From contig JABMPO010000242.1 in the NCBI GenBank assembly GCA_013203015.1, forward strand, positions 1 through 19,812: DNA of 19,812 bases, read 5' to 3'. The notes under the pieces were generated by a model that was given only the letters and a program-made list of their open reading frames with translations, did not search any database and had not been told where the DNA came from. The stretch comes from Fidelibacterota bacterium (GTDB lineage: Bacteria; Fidelibacterota; Marinisomatia; Marinisomatales; TCS56). Numbering within the stretch: position 1 is the stretch's first letter; every line of letters begins with the position of its first letter. This document shows positions 7,705-14,422 of the stretch, piece after piece. Made by a program: the position numbers and the translations under genes.

Positions 7705-8674
7705 ATAATTTTTTATGTTTTTGACTTATTTCCAAATACCATTTGATAAATTCTCTCAAACCGGTTTTAATATCTGTTATTGGTTCATAGCCTAAGCGCT
7801 TTCTGGCACGCTCAATATTCGCATAAGTCTGAATCACATCACCGGCAGGCATATCCTGTTGATCAAGGATCGGGGTTTTCCCACATATTTCGCCAATGGT
7901 TTGCACTAGTTCGGACAGCTTGATGGGATCGGAATTACCAAGATTGTAGATAATGAAATCGTTGGTTTGATCCATTGTGGCGATTATTCCATTAACGATA
8001 TCGGACACAAAAGTATAATCCCGGGCTGTATCACCATCGCCAAAAAATGGGATTGGTTCTTTATTCAAAATCATTCGTACAAATTTATGAATTGCCATTT
8101 CCGGTCGTTGGCGGGGTCCGTAAACGGTGAAAAACCTCAGACACGAAACGGGAAGTTGATACAAATGGTGGTAAGTATAACATAATAATTCACCCATTTT
8201 TTTGGTTGCGCCATAGGGCGAAAGCGGAAAGTCAACTCGATCTTCCTCGGAAAAAGGGGTTTTTTCATTATTTCCGTACACCGAAGAAGAAGACGCAAAG
8301 AGAAAATGTTTTACTTGATACTTAACAGCAGTTTCCAACAGGATTTGGGTACCGGTTACATTAATATCCGTATAAATCATGGGATTTTCAATCGATGGGC
8401 GCACGCCGGCCATTGCTGCGAGATGTACAATTGTACCGAACTCATATTGTTGAAATAATTTATTAATGAAATCCGCATCGCGGATATCGCCCTGGTGAAA
8501 TTCAAAACGTTTATAATTAAAATGCTGTTCCTGGTTTAATTTTTTTATTCCCGGATTGTAAAAATCATTAAGATTATCAACACAAATAACCTTACGATTA
8601 TTGCTTAATAACCGATCTATTAAATGAGAGCCGATAAAACCTGCTCCGCCTGTCACTAAAATGTACGCGCTCAT
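7685..8674 (-). CDS. NAD-dependent nucleotide-sugar epimerase (UDP-glucuronate 4-epimerase-like)
   Basis: Extended short-chain dehydrogenase/reductase of 329 residues. The NAD-binding Rossmann motif is GGAGFIG (9-15), and VDN near 32-34 likely binds the cofactor ribose. The catalytic SSS (128-131 region) and YGATK (Tyr154, Lys158) are intact. The HLAAMAGVRPSIENP block (84-98) and FFTVYGPRQRPEMAIHKF (181-198) are typical of UDP-glucuronate 4-epimerases and related enzymes that make UDP-galacturonate or similar sugars. UDP-glucose 4-epimerase or a 4,6-dehydratase is less likely. It would feed cell-surface polysaccharide synthesis. It starts the overlapping run that continues into ftsK (20-base overlap) and lies 82 bases after gcvT, so a promoter may exist in that gap. 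The exact substrate is not decidable here. Confidence 0.88.
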   Translation of the reverse strand: MSAYILVTGGAGFIGSHLIDRLLSNNRKVICVDNLNDFYNPGIKKLNQEQHFNYKRFEFHQGDIRDADFINKLFQQYEFGTIVHLAAMAGVRPSIENPMIYTDINVTGTQILLETAVKYQVKHFLFASSSSVYGNNEKTPFSEEDRVDFPLSPYGATKKMGELLCYTYHHLYQLPVSCLRFFTVYGPRQRPEMAIHKFVRMILNKEPIPFFGDGDTARDYTFVSDIVNGIIATMDQTNDFIIYNLGNSDPIKLSELVQTIGEICGKTPILDQQDMPAGDVIQTYANIERARKRLGYEPITDIKTGLREFIKWYLEISQKHKKLYEIQTT

Positions 8675-8756
8675 ACTGAATTCAACCCAATCAATAAGAA
8701 TTTCACTGGCTTATAATAAAACTGAATCGACAGATAATCTACTATTTCGTTTATCA

Positions 8757-9845
8757 TTAATTTTGAATAGTACCGTCTTTATAAAATGGTGGTTTAACGA
8801 CAATTGCTTTTTTCAATTTCCCCCTGATATCAACATCAATTTCAGTCCCGGATTTGGTAAAACCACGCTTCAGGTAAGCCAGGCCAATCCCAATATTCAA
8901 AGACGGAGAATGGGTACCGCTGGTTATTATCCCGATTTCCTCTGCGCTGTTGTACAGTTTGTAACCTGGCCTTGGAACCGCTCGTTCCTGCATTTCAATA
9001 CAAACCAACCGACGCCGCAAATTTTCTTTGTGAGCAATAATGGCTGACTTGCCAATAAAGTCGTTTTTAGTAAGTTTAGTAATCCAGCCTAAACCGGCTT
9101 CAATCGGATTGGTGTTTTTATCAATATCATTTCCATAAAGACAATATTTCATCTCCAGACGCAATGTGTCTCGGGCACCAAGTCCAACGGGCAATAAATC
9201 ATATTGGGCACCGGCTTCCATCAGATTATCCCATACTATCGGAATATCTTCATTCTCTGCATAGATCTCAAAGCCAAGTTCACCAGTGTACCCGGTTCGG
9301 GCAATTGTAACCGACTTTCCAGCAATCCGTCCCTCAATAAAATGATAAAAGGGTATATCATCAATCGCATCAGCAGTCAATTCTCTCAAGATATCACGGG
9401 ACCAGGGACCCTGTAAAGCGATCAGGCTGATTTCAGCACTTCTATTTTCAATTGTAACACCATCGATTAGCTGATCGCTTAACCAAGTATAATCTTTCTC
9501 TAGATTTGAAGCATTTACCACCAACATGAAATAATTGTTATAGCGATATATCAGCAAATCATCCACAATACCGCCGTCCTCATAACACATTGCTGAATAC
9601 TGCGCCTGTCCGGGTTTTATCAACGTAACATCATTAATTGTTACTTGATTGAGAAAAGCTTCTGCTGCAGACCCCCTTACAAAAAATTCACCCATATGGC
9701 TGACGTCAAATATTCCGGCGGTTTTGCGCACCGCGCGATGTTCGTTTACAATTCCGCTGTATTGAACCGGCATTTGATAACCGGCAAAAGAAACCAGTTT
9801 GGCATTTAACACCAGATGACGGTCATATAGGGCTGTCTTTTTCAT
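8757..9845 (-). CDS. gcvT: Glycine cleavage system T protein (aminomethyltransferase)
   Basis: Transfers the methylene group from the lipoylated, aminomethyl-loaded H protein to tetrahydrofolate, releasing ammonia. It has 362 residues, the normal length. Recognisable blocks are LVSFAGYQMPVQY (17-29) and FDVSHMGE (46-53). YEDGGIVDDLLIYR (88-101) contains the Asp95/Asp96 region, where the family's catalytic aspartate lies. ARTGYTGELGFEIY and GLGARDTLRLEMKYCLYGND bind folate, and the C-terminal ITSGTHSPSLNIGIGLAYL block closes the barrel. The genes for GcvH, GcvP and lipoamide dehydrogenase are not in the window, so the complex is dispersed. It lies 61 bases after the aminotransferase, with only weak ribosome-binding potential. 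YgfZ-like proteins are related, but the intact active-site region supports true GcvT. Confidence 0.95.
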   Translation of the reverse strand: MKKTALYDRHLVLNAKLVSFAGYQMPVQYSGIVNEHRAVRKTAGIFDVSHMGEFFVRGSAAEAFLNQVTINDVTLIKPGQAQYSAMCYEDGGIVDDLLIYRYNNYFMLVVNASNLEKDYTWLSDQLIDGVTIENRSAEISLIALQGPWSRDILRELTADAIDDIPFYHFIEGRIAGKSVTIARTGYTGELGFEIYAENEDIPIVWDNLMEAGAQYDLLPVGLGARDTLRLEMKYCLYGNDIDKNTNPIEAGLGWITKLTKNDFIGKSAIIAHKENLRRRLVCIEMQERAVPRPGYKLYNSAEEIGIITSGTHSPSLNIGIGLAYLKRGFTKSGTEIDVDIRGKLKKAIVVKPPFYKDGTIQN

Positions 9846-9906
9846 TTACGCTTTTGATTATTACAGGGTGATGCAACCAATGCTGATGGCATCCTGATTT
9901 CAGTAA

Positions 9907-11100
9907 TTATTCCTCAAAATATTCTTTAAGAACCGCTAACCCGGCGTTGATATCAGGAACGTCAATCCCCGAATAGGCCAGGCGGATAAAATATTCGGTT
10001 TCATCTGCCAGAGGTCGACCAAAATGATTGCGGGTACAAAAAGAGACACCGGTTTTCTGAAGTGCCGCTGTCATAAGTTCATTTACATCCGTCAGACCTT
10101 TACGAGCCATGATTTTTGTGACATTGGGAAACAGATAAAAAGTACTGTTAGGCATTGGAATATTAATACCATCGATAGCATTCAAGCCAGCAACGGCAGC
10201 ATCACGCCGGGCACGTAATGTATCAAGTATCTGTTGTGGTCCACTTGGATCACCGGTCAAACCTTCCAGCATTGCCCATTGAATGAAATGATTCGAGCAT
10301 GATTCGGCATTAACATTTAATTTGGCAATGATTTTAATAATAGCCTCCGGTCCAACAGCCGCACCAAGCCGCCAGCCCGTCATGGCAAATTTTTTGGAGA
10401 AAGTATACAGAACCACAGTTCTTTCACGCATACCTGGTAGAGTTACAATCGATTTGGGATCACCTCCATAACGGATTTCATAATAGGCATCGTCAGCCAG
10501 AACGATCAGATTGTGTTTAACTGCCAACTCAGCCAAAGCTGCCATTTCTTCCGGTGTCGAGGCGGCGCTGATGGGATTCTGATAATTATTGTAAATCAGG
10601 ATTCGGGTTTTACTGGTAATTGAATCTTCCAGTTTTTGTAGATCGATTGCAAATCCGGTAGCGGTTTCGACATAGCTATAGGGAATAGCCACACCGCCAA
10701 AAAACTCGATCTGGGATTCATAAATCGGGTATCCGGGATTGGGATATAAAACTTCATCACCCTCATTCATTAGTGCTGCAATGAATTTTCCGATCACTGG
10801 TTTTCCACCCGGTTGAACGGCTACATTTTGTGGACCGTAATTAACGCCGCGGCGTTCCCCCACATCCCTTGCCAGAGCCTCGCGCAGGGGTAGAATACCA
10901 TCGGCCGGGCAATATCCAGTTTTACCGTCTTTGATAGCTCTATTGGCAGCCTCAACAATATTAGCCGGTGTCGGCAAATTCATATCTCCGAGATGAAACG
11001 GGAATACCTTATTACCTTTGGCAGCCCAGGCCGCCGCTTTTCCTGATACAGCAAATGCAGTTTCAGTACCAAGACGATCAATTCGATTAGCAATTTTCAT
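9907..11100 (-). CDS. Pyridoxal-phosphate aminotransferase, class I/II
   Basis: A 397-residue fold-type I aminotransferase of the aspartate aminotransferase family. PLP forms a Schiff base with Lys236 in YTFSKKFAMTGWRLG. Asp203 in LADDAYYE probably pairs with the pyridine nitrogen. Substrate-binding Asn175 is in NNYQNPISA, a variant of the common NNPxNPTG. The C-terminal RLAYSG supplies the carboxylate-binding arginine. The N-terminal TGYCPADGILPLREALA block is typical. Substrate (aspartate, aromatic, alanine or other amino acid) cannot be assigned. A strong ribosome site (GGGGG, about 6 bases before the ATG) precedes it, 12 bases after ruvA. Its place behind ruvA instead of ruvB is unusual. 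Confidence 0.92.
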   Translation of the reverse strand: MKIANRIDRLGTETAFAVSGKAAAWAAKGNKVFPFHLGDMNLPTPANIVEAANRAIKDGKTGYCPADGILPLREALARDVGERRGVNYGPQNVAVQPGGKPVIGKFIAALMNEGDEVLYPNPGYPIYESQIEFFGGVAIPYSYVETATGFAIDLQKLEDSITSKTRILIYNNYQNPISAASTPEEMAALAELAVKHNLIVLADDAYYEIRYGGDPKSIVTLPGMRERTVVLYTFSKKFAMTGWRLGAAVGPEAIIKIIAKLNVNAESCSNHFIQWAMLEGLTGDPSGPQQILDTLRARRDAAVAGLNAIDGINIPMPNSTFYLFPNVTKIMARKGLTDVNELMTAALQKTGVSFCTRNHFGRPLADETEYFIRLAYSGIDVPDINAGLAVLKEYFEE

Positions 11101-11112
11101 TCTAACCCCCTT

Positions 11113-11706
11113 CTACATTTTTGCAAGTGCTTTCTTAAGAACCATTTCCAAACCCCCTGCCAATTGGCCGTCTTTTTCCAGTTCCTTAAGAGCGCGTTGA
11201 CATTGATGACGCTTATATCCCAGTGACATCAGGGCCAGGATCGCATCGTTAAAATATGGTGATTGTACTTCCGAGAGATAATCAAGATTCTCATCATCCT
11301 CGAAATTCACAAATTTTTCTTTAAGCTCAATAATTATTCGTTTGGCGGTTTTTGGACCAATTCCGGGTACATTAGTTAAAGATTTGACATCTCCGGCGAT
11401 GATACGGTTTTTAAAATCTTTGGGGTTTGTCCCGGATAAAATTGTCATGGCCGACCGGGGCCCAATCCCGGTGATAGCAATCAGCAACAGGAATAATTTT
11501 CGTTCATCTTCTTCGACAAAAGCATATAATTTTAATATATCTTCTCTTACATGCAGGTAGGTAAGCAGGTCAATCTCAGCACCGGTTTTTGGAAGACGAT
11601 CATAGGCTGGCACGCTGATATTCAATTCAAAGCGGATTCCGCCAACATCAACTATGGCGGCTGTCGGTGATTTTTTTACTAATTTCCCAAAAATTGAATC
11701 AATCAT
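11113..11706 (-). CDS. ruvA: Holliday junction branch migration protein RuvA
   Basis: RuvA tetramers clamp a four-way junction and load the RuvB motor. It has 197 residues, the normal size. Domain I is an OB fold (1-65, beginning MIDSIFGKLVKKSPTAAIVD, with YLHVREDILKLYAF at 50-63). Domain II has the two helix-hairpin-helix motifs ITGIGPRSA (78-86) and VPGIGPKTA (113-121). A linker follows, then the C-terminal RuvB-contact domain III (about 150-197, with ALMSLGYKR). It starts 9 bases after ruvC, with GGTGA at the ruvC stop as a likely ribosome site. No ruvB follows; the next gene is an aminotransferase. RuvB is presumably encoded elsewhere, since domain III is intact. Confidence 0.96.
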   Translation of the reverse strand: MIDSIFGKLVKKSPTAAIVDVGGIRFELNISVPAYDRLPKTGAEIDLLTYLHVREDILKLYAFVEEDERKLFLLLIAITGIGPRSAMTILSGTNPKDFKNRIIAGDVKSLTNVPGIGPKTAKRIIIELKEKFVNFEDDENLDYLSEVQSPYFNDAILALMSLGYKRHQCQRALKELEKDGQLAGGLEMVLKKALAKM

Positions 11707-11715
11707 TTTTCATGA

Positions 11716-12186
11716 TCACCGTTTTTGATGGAGGTGACAAATGCCGATTGCTATAGCGTCTGAAGCATCCAATGGTTTCGGTAAAGTGGACATTTTAAGA
11801 ATAGATTTGACCATAAACTGAACCTGTTCTTTAGTAGCGGCACCGTTACCCACTACCGATTGTTTGACTTTTCTTGGGGCATACTCAAAACAAGGGATTT
11901 TGGATTGCGCTCCGGCCAACATGAGCACACCCCGTGCCTGACCAAGTAAAATAGCGGTTTTTGCATTCTTGCCATAAAAAGAATCTTCCACCGCCAATTC
12001 ATCCGGTTGATATTCTCTTATCAAATCCATGGCCTCATTAAAAATATAATCGAGGCGAACTTCCAGGGGCTGGCGGACAGGCGCTTTGATTGTACCATAA
12101 TGACACAATCCAATCTTATTCCTATTCTGATCCAGTATTCCGATTCCCGTGACACTCAAGCCCGGATCAATTCCAATGACCCGCAT
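11716..12186 (-). CDS. ruvC: Crossover junction endodeoxyribonuclease RuvC
   Basis: Dimeric RNase H-fold resolvase that nicks Holliday junctions symmetrically. It has 156 residues, slightly short but typical. The acidic active site is complete: Asp7 in VIGIDPGLSVTGIG, Glu67 in LAVEDSFYGKNAKTA, and Asp140 with Asp143 in DASDAIAIGICH. The YAPRKVKQSVVGNGAATKEQV block (102-122) matches the family's DNA-contacting region. It starts 3 bases after the yebC stop, with AGGA about 7 bases upstream of the ATG. The yebC-ruvC-ruvA order is widely conserved, which strengthens the call. Confidence 0.96.
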   Translation of the reverse strand: MRVIGIDPGLSVTGIGILDQNRNKIGLCHYGTIKAPVRQPLEVRLDYIFNEAMDLIREYQPDELAVEDSFYGKNAKTAILLGQARGVLMLAGAQSKIPCFEYAPRKVKQSVVGNGAATKEQVQFMVKSILKMSTLPKPLDASDAIAIGICHLHQKR

Positions 12187-12189
12187 CTA

Positions 12190-12936
12190 TCAATCCTGAC
12201 TTATTAAATCTTCATCAATGTCAAAATTGGAGAAAACACTTTTTATATCATCGTGATCTTCCAGCAACTCCATAAGTGTCATTAATGTCTCAATCGCTGA
12301 ACCTTCAACTTTTGTGAGGTTCTTCGGAATCATTTCCAGATCAGATGATTCCACAGTGCAATTTTGCGCTTCCAAGGAATCGCGCACGCTCATCAAATCC
12401 GTTGGACCAGTCGTGACAATATAGAACTCTTCTTCGTCACTATTAAAATCTTCTGCTCCCGCCTCCAGTGCAGCTTCAAAAAGACTGTCTTCATCGCCAC
12501 TATCTTTTTTCAGTGATATTATCCCTTTGCGATCAAACATCCAGGCGACACTGCCGTTTTCGCCAAGATTACCACCATACTTAGTCATTAAATGTCTGAT
12601 TTCGGCCACAGTCCTCTTTTTGTTATCGGTAAGTACTTCCATAATGATTGCCACACCGGCAGGACCGTATCCTTCGTAGGTAGCTTCTTCAAAATTTTGT
12701 CCTGGTAATTCGCCAGTTCCTTTTTTAATGGCACGCTTGATATTATCTTGAGGCATATTAGCCCCACGTGCTGCCATAACAGCCTGACGTAAACGGGGAT
12801 TAGCGTCTTCATCACCGCCACCAGCGCGCGCAGCAACCATTATCTCTTTAATCAATTTTGTGAATATTTTGCCGCGTTTCTGATCAGTAACTGCCTTCTT
12901 GCGTTTGATCGTAGCCCATTTACTGTGTCCTGACAT
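12190..12936 (-). CDS. yebC: YebC/PmpR (TACO1) family protein
   Basis: A 248-residue member of the universal YebC/TACO1 family. The N-terminal signature MSGHSKWATIKRKKAVTD is followed by KIFTKLIKEIMVAARAGGGD, RAIKKGTGE and YEGYGPAGVAIIMEVLTDN. A GENGSVAWMFDRKG block leads into the acidic C-terminal domain. Family members are annotated as DNA-binding regulators (PmpR) or as translation factors (human TACO1; bacterial YebC has been linked to ribosome stalls at proline runs). The role in this organism is not visible. AAGGTGA lies 3 bases before the ATG. It is the first gene after the repeat-bearing intergenic region and probably heads the transcript that runs through ruvC, ruvA and the aminotransferase. 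Confidence 0.95.
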   Translation of the reverse strand: MSGHSKWATIKRKKAVTDQKRGKIFTKLIKEIMVAARAGGGDEDANPRLRQAVMAARGANMPQDNIKRAIKKGTGELPGQNFEEATYEGYGPAGVAIIMEVLTDNKKRTVAEIRHLMTKYGGNLGENGSVAWMFDRKGIISLKKDSGDEDSLFEAALEAGAEDFNSDEEEFYIVTTGPTDLMSVRDSLEAQNCTVESSDLEMIPKNLTKVEGSAIETLMTLMELLEDHDDIKSVFSNFDIDEDLISQD

Positions 12937-13002
12937 AAATCACCTTTTTATTGCAAGTTTGAAATTAGCTATATCAGTTGATTGCTCCAACCCTAGTTCC
13001 GA

Positions 13003-13029
13003 TCTAATCAGCACTATCATTTGATTAGA
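13003..13029. promoter_or_regulatory. 8-bp-stem inverted repeat upstream of yebC
   Basis: TCTAATCA at 13003-13010 pairs perfectly with TGATTAGA at 13022-13029, leaving an 11-base loop. It lies about 67-93 bases upstream of the yebC ATG. It could be an operator, a leader hairpin or chance in AT-rich DNA. There is no T-run, so it is not a terminator. Confidence 0.35.
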
Positions 13030-13042
13030 ATCCAGTGGATCC

Positions 13043-13060
13043 CCACGGATAAACCCGTGG
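13043..13060. repeat. REP-like hairpin CCACGG-N6-CCGTGG
   Basis: CCACGG (13043-13048) and CCGTGG (13055-13060) form a 6-bp GC-rich stem around ATAAAC. The form resembles the extragenic palindromes mobilised by REP-associated tyrosine transposases, which often carry CCACGG..CCGTGG stems. No transposase is in the window, so membership in a dispersed family is inference. Confidence 0.4.
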
Positions 13061-13131
13061 TTCCATCAATTACCCGGCTTCGCTCAAAAAGCTACGCCAC
13101 GGTTTTCCGCCACTACCTTAGGATACCATCA

Positions 13132-13163
13132 CGCCGAAGTCCCGATATATCGGGACGAAGGCG
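13132..13163. repeat. 18-base perfect palindrome with flanking inverted arms
   Basis: The core GTCCCGATATATCGGGAC (13139-13156) is a perfect 18-base palindrome. The flanks CGCC (13132-13135) and GGCG (13160-13163) extend the symmetry with a GAA on each side. A long GC-capped palindrome in an AT-rich gap suggests a dispersed extragenic repeat; a transcription-terminating structure for the bat operon is the alternative. The absence of an adjacent T-run argues against a classic intrinsic terminator. Confidence 0.55.
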
Positions 13164-13220
13164 GATAAAATGATCCTTGTTAACTGCTTTTCATTTATAA
13201 AAAAAATAAATCAGATCGTA

Positions 13221-13673
13221 TCAATTCTTTATCCTTTTTTCCTGATTTACTTCCACCCTGGTACGGATAATCCATGCTGATCGATACCCAAGCTTTATCA
13301 TTTCCTTTTGCAGTTCTTCCGCTTCATAACGGTTAATAAAATCACCTACTCTAACTTTATAATTTGGAACCTCATAGGCTATATATACGCTGTCGGTTAC
13401 AATTTGCGCCAATATTTTTTGCAAACTATCTGCTTCTGATGACAATTCAGTCGATAAGACCTGAATCCTATATCCAGTTTTGTGGGATTGGGAATTATCA
13501 GATCCCAGGATCGATTCAATGACCATTGAATCCTGAACTACCGGATTGATGATTATTGGCCAGTTCGGTTCCGGCTCGATTAATATACTGGGATCAAAAA
13601 ATTCATTGCGAGTCGAATCCTGACCCAAAATTACTGTGGTAAGCAGCGTGATAATCGTCAAATAAATCTTCAC
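13221..13673 (-). CDS. Exported SPOR-domain protein (GTG start)
   Basis: A 150-residue protein with an N-terminal signal or anchor (KIYLTIITLLTTVILGQD). A low-complexity linker with Pro and Ile follows, then a C-terminal SPOR-type domain (about residues 67-140, from YRIQVLST to YKVRVGDF and SAWIIRTRV). SPOR domains bind denuded peptidoglycan at division sites. An ATG lies ten codons upstream (13703), but it would put ten charged residues before the signal and overlap batE by 34 bases. GTG at 13673 overlaps the batE stop by 4 bases (GTGA), has GAGG 5 bases upstream, and begins exactly at the signal, so it is preferred. It is the last gene of the bat operon. A SPOR protein is not a standard Bat component. 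Confidence 0.8.
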   Translation of the reverse strand: MKIYLTIITLLTTVILGQDSTRNEFFDPSILIEPEPNWPIIINPVVQDSMVIESILGSDNSQSHKTGYRIQVLSTELSSEADSLQKILAQIVTDSVYIAYEVPNYKVRVGDFINRYEAEELQKEMIKLGYRSAWIIRTRVEVNQEKRIKN

Positions 13674-14422
13674 AATGTCCTCATGGCTCCTGAATATACC
13701 CATCCTTTCTTGCCATCGAGAAGAATGATTTCCACCCAGTCATCCTGGGTCTGAGTTATCTCTACCTTCAAACCTTCATGAACACGAAACAGTATTTTCC
13801 CTAAACCCGATGGAGTTGAGCGGGCTTCGGTTATTGCAGTGGTGATAATACCTTCCTGTATATCAGATAATTCCAGTGACTTGTCCAGATATACCAAATG
13901 CAATAATATGGAAAAGAACAACAAGCTATTTCTGATAATTGAAAAAACCGGCGTTATGCCAAAACGCAGTTTCTGGACACTATAAATTCCAGCTGCGAGC
14001 AACAATAAAAGACTACCGACAAATAATATACCGCGCAATGTAAATGACTTTTTCAAAGCACGATACAAATCCAACAACAGGAAACCCTCCGGTATTTCAA
14101 TCCGGTCTTTTATACCGGCCTTAGCAACATCACGATTATATTTTAAGTCAGTATTGTTAGGCGCAAATTGCAGGCCTTTTTCATAAGCCCAGATTGCCAA
14201 TCCCAAGTTACCAGATCGGTAATAGACATTTCCCAAATTGAAATATAGAGTTTCGTGTTCAAACCCCTGACGCAATATCTGTTCATAGGCGACAGTAGCC
14301 TGATCGTATTGTTTATTCCCGACTGCTTGATTACCCCGGAACCATAAACTGTCCGGTATCTGCTGGCCTGCCAAGTGCCCAGAACAGGCAATAATTATCG
14401 TAATTAGCAGCATCCGCTTCAT
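13670..14422 (-). CDS. batE: BatE-like TPR and SH3-domain membrane protein
   Basis: A 250-residue protein with a signal peptide (about 1-20). TPR repeats follow (about 24-98, including WFRGNQAVGNKQYDQATVAYEQIL and LYFNLGNVYYRSGNLGLAIWAYEKGL). Two membrane helices (about 131-149 and 161-179) lead to a C-terminal bacterial SH3-like domain (about 195-250) ending in GKKGWVYSGAM. This architecture matches BatE of aerotolerance operons, where it is thought to act in the periplasm with the other Bat proteins. It follows batD with a 4-base ATGA overlap and is followed by the SPOR gene with a GTGA overlap. The operon context makes the call firm, although molecular function is not known for the family. 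Confidence 0.87.
   Translation of the reverse strand: MKRMLLITIIIACSGHLAGQQIPDSLWFRGNQAVGNKQYDQATVAYEQILRQGFEHETLYFNLGNVYYRSGNLGLAIWAYEKGLQFAPNNTDLKYNRDVAKAGIKDRIEIPEGFLLLDLYRALKKSFTLRGILFVGSLLLLLAAGIYSVQKLRFGITPVFSIIRNSLLFFSILLHLVYLDKSLELSDIQEGIITTAITEARSTPSGLGKILFRVHEGLKVEITQTQDDWVEIILLDGKKGWVYSGAMRTL

Larger units (their letters stand above)
12937..13220. other. Intergenic region with clustered inverted repeats
   Basis: A 284-base gap between yebC and the last bat-operon gene, the longest non-coding stretch inside the window. It holds no credible ORF. It carries an 8-bp-stem hairpin (13003-13029), a CCACGG/CCGTGG hairpin (13043-13060) and an 18-base perfect palindrome (13139-13156). The middle part (about 13040-13165) looks visibly more GC-rich than its surroundings. 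It must contain the 3' end of the bat transcript and the promoter of yebC, though neither could be placed with confidence. Confidence 0.7.
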
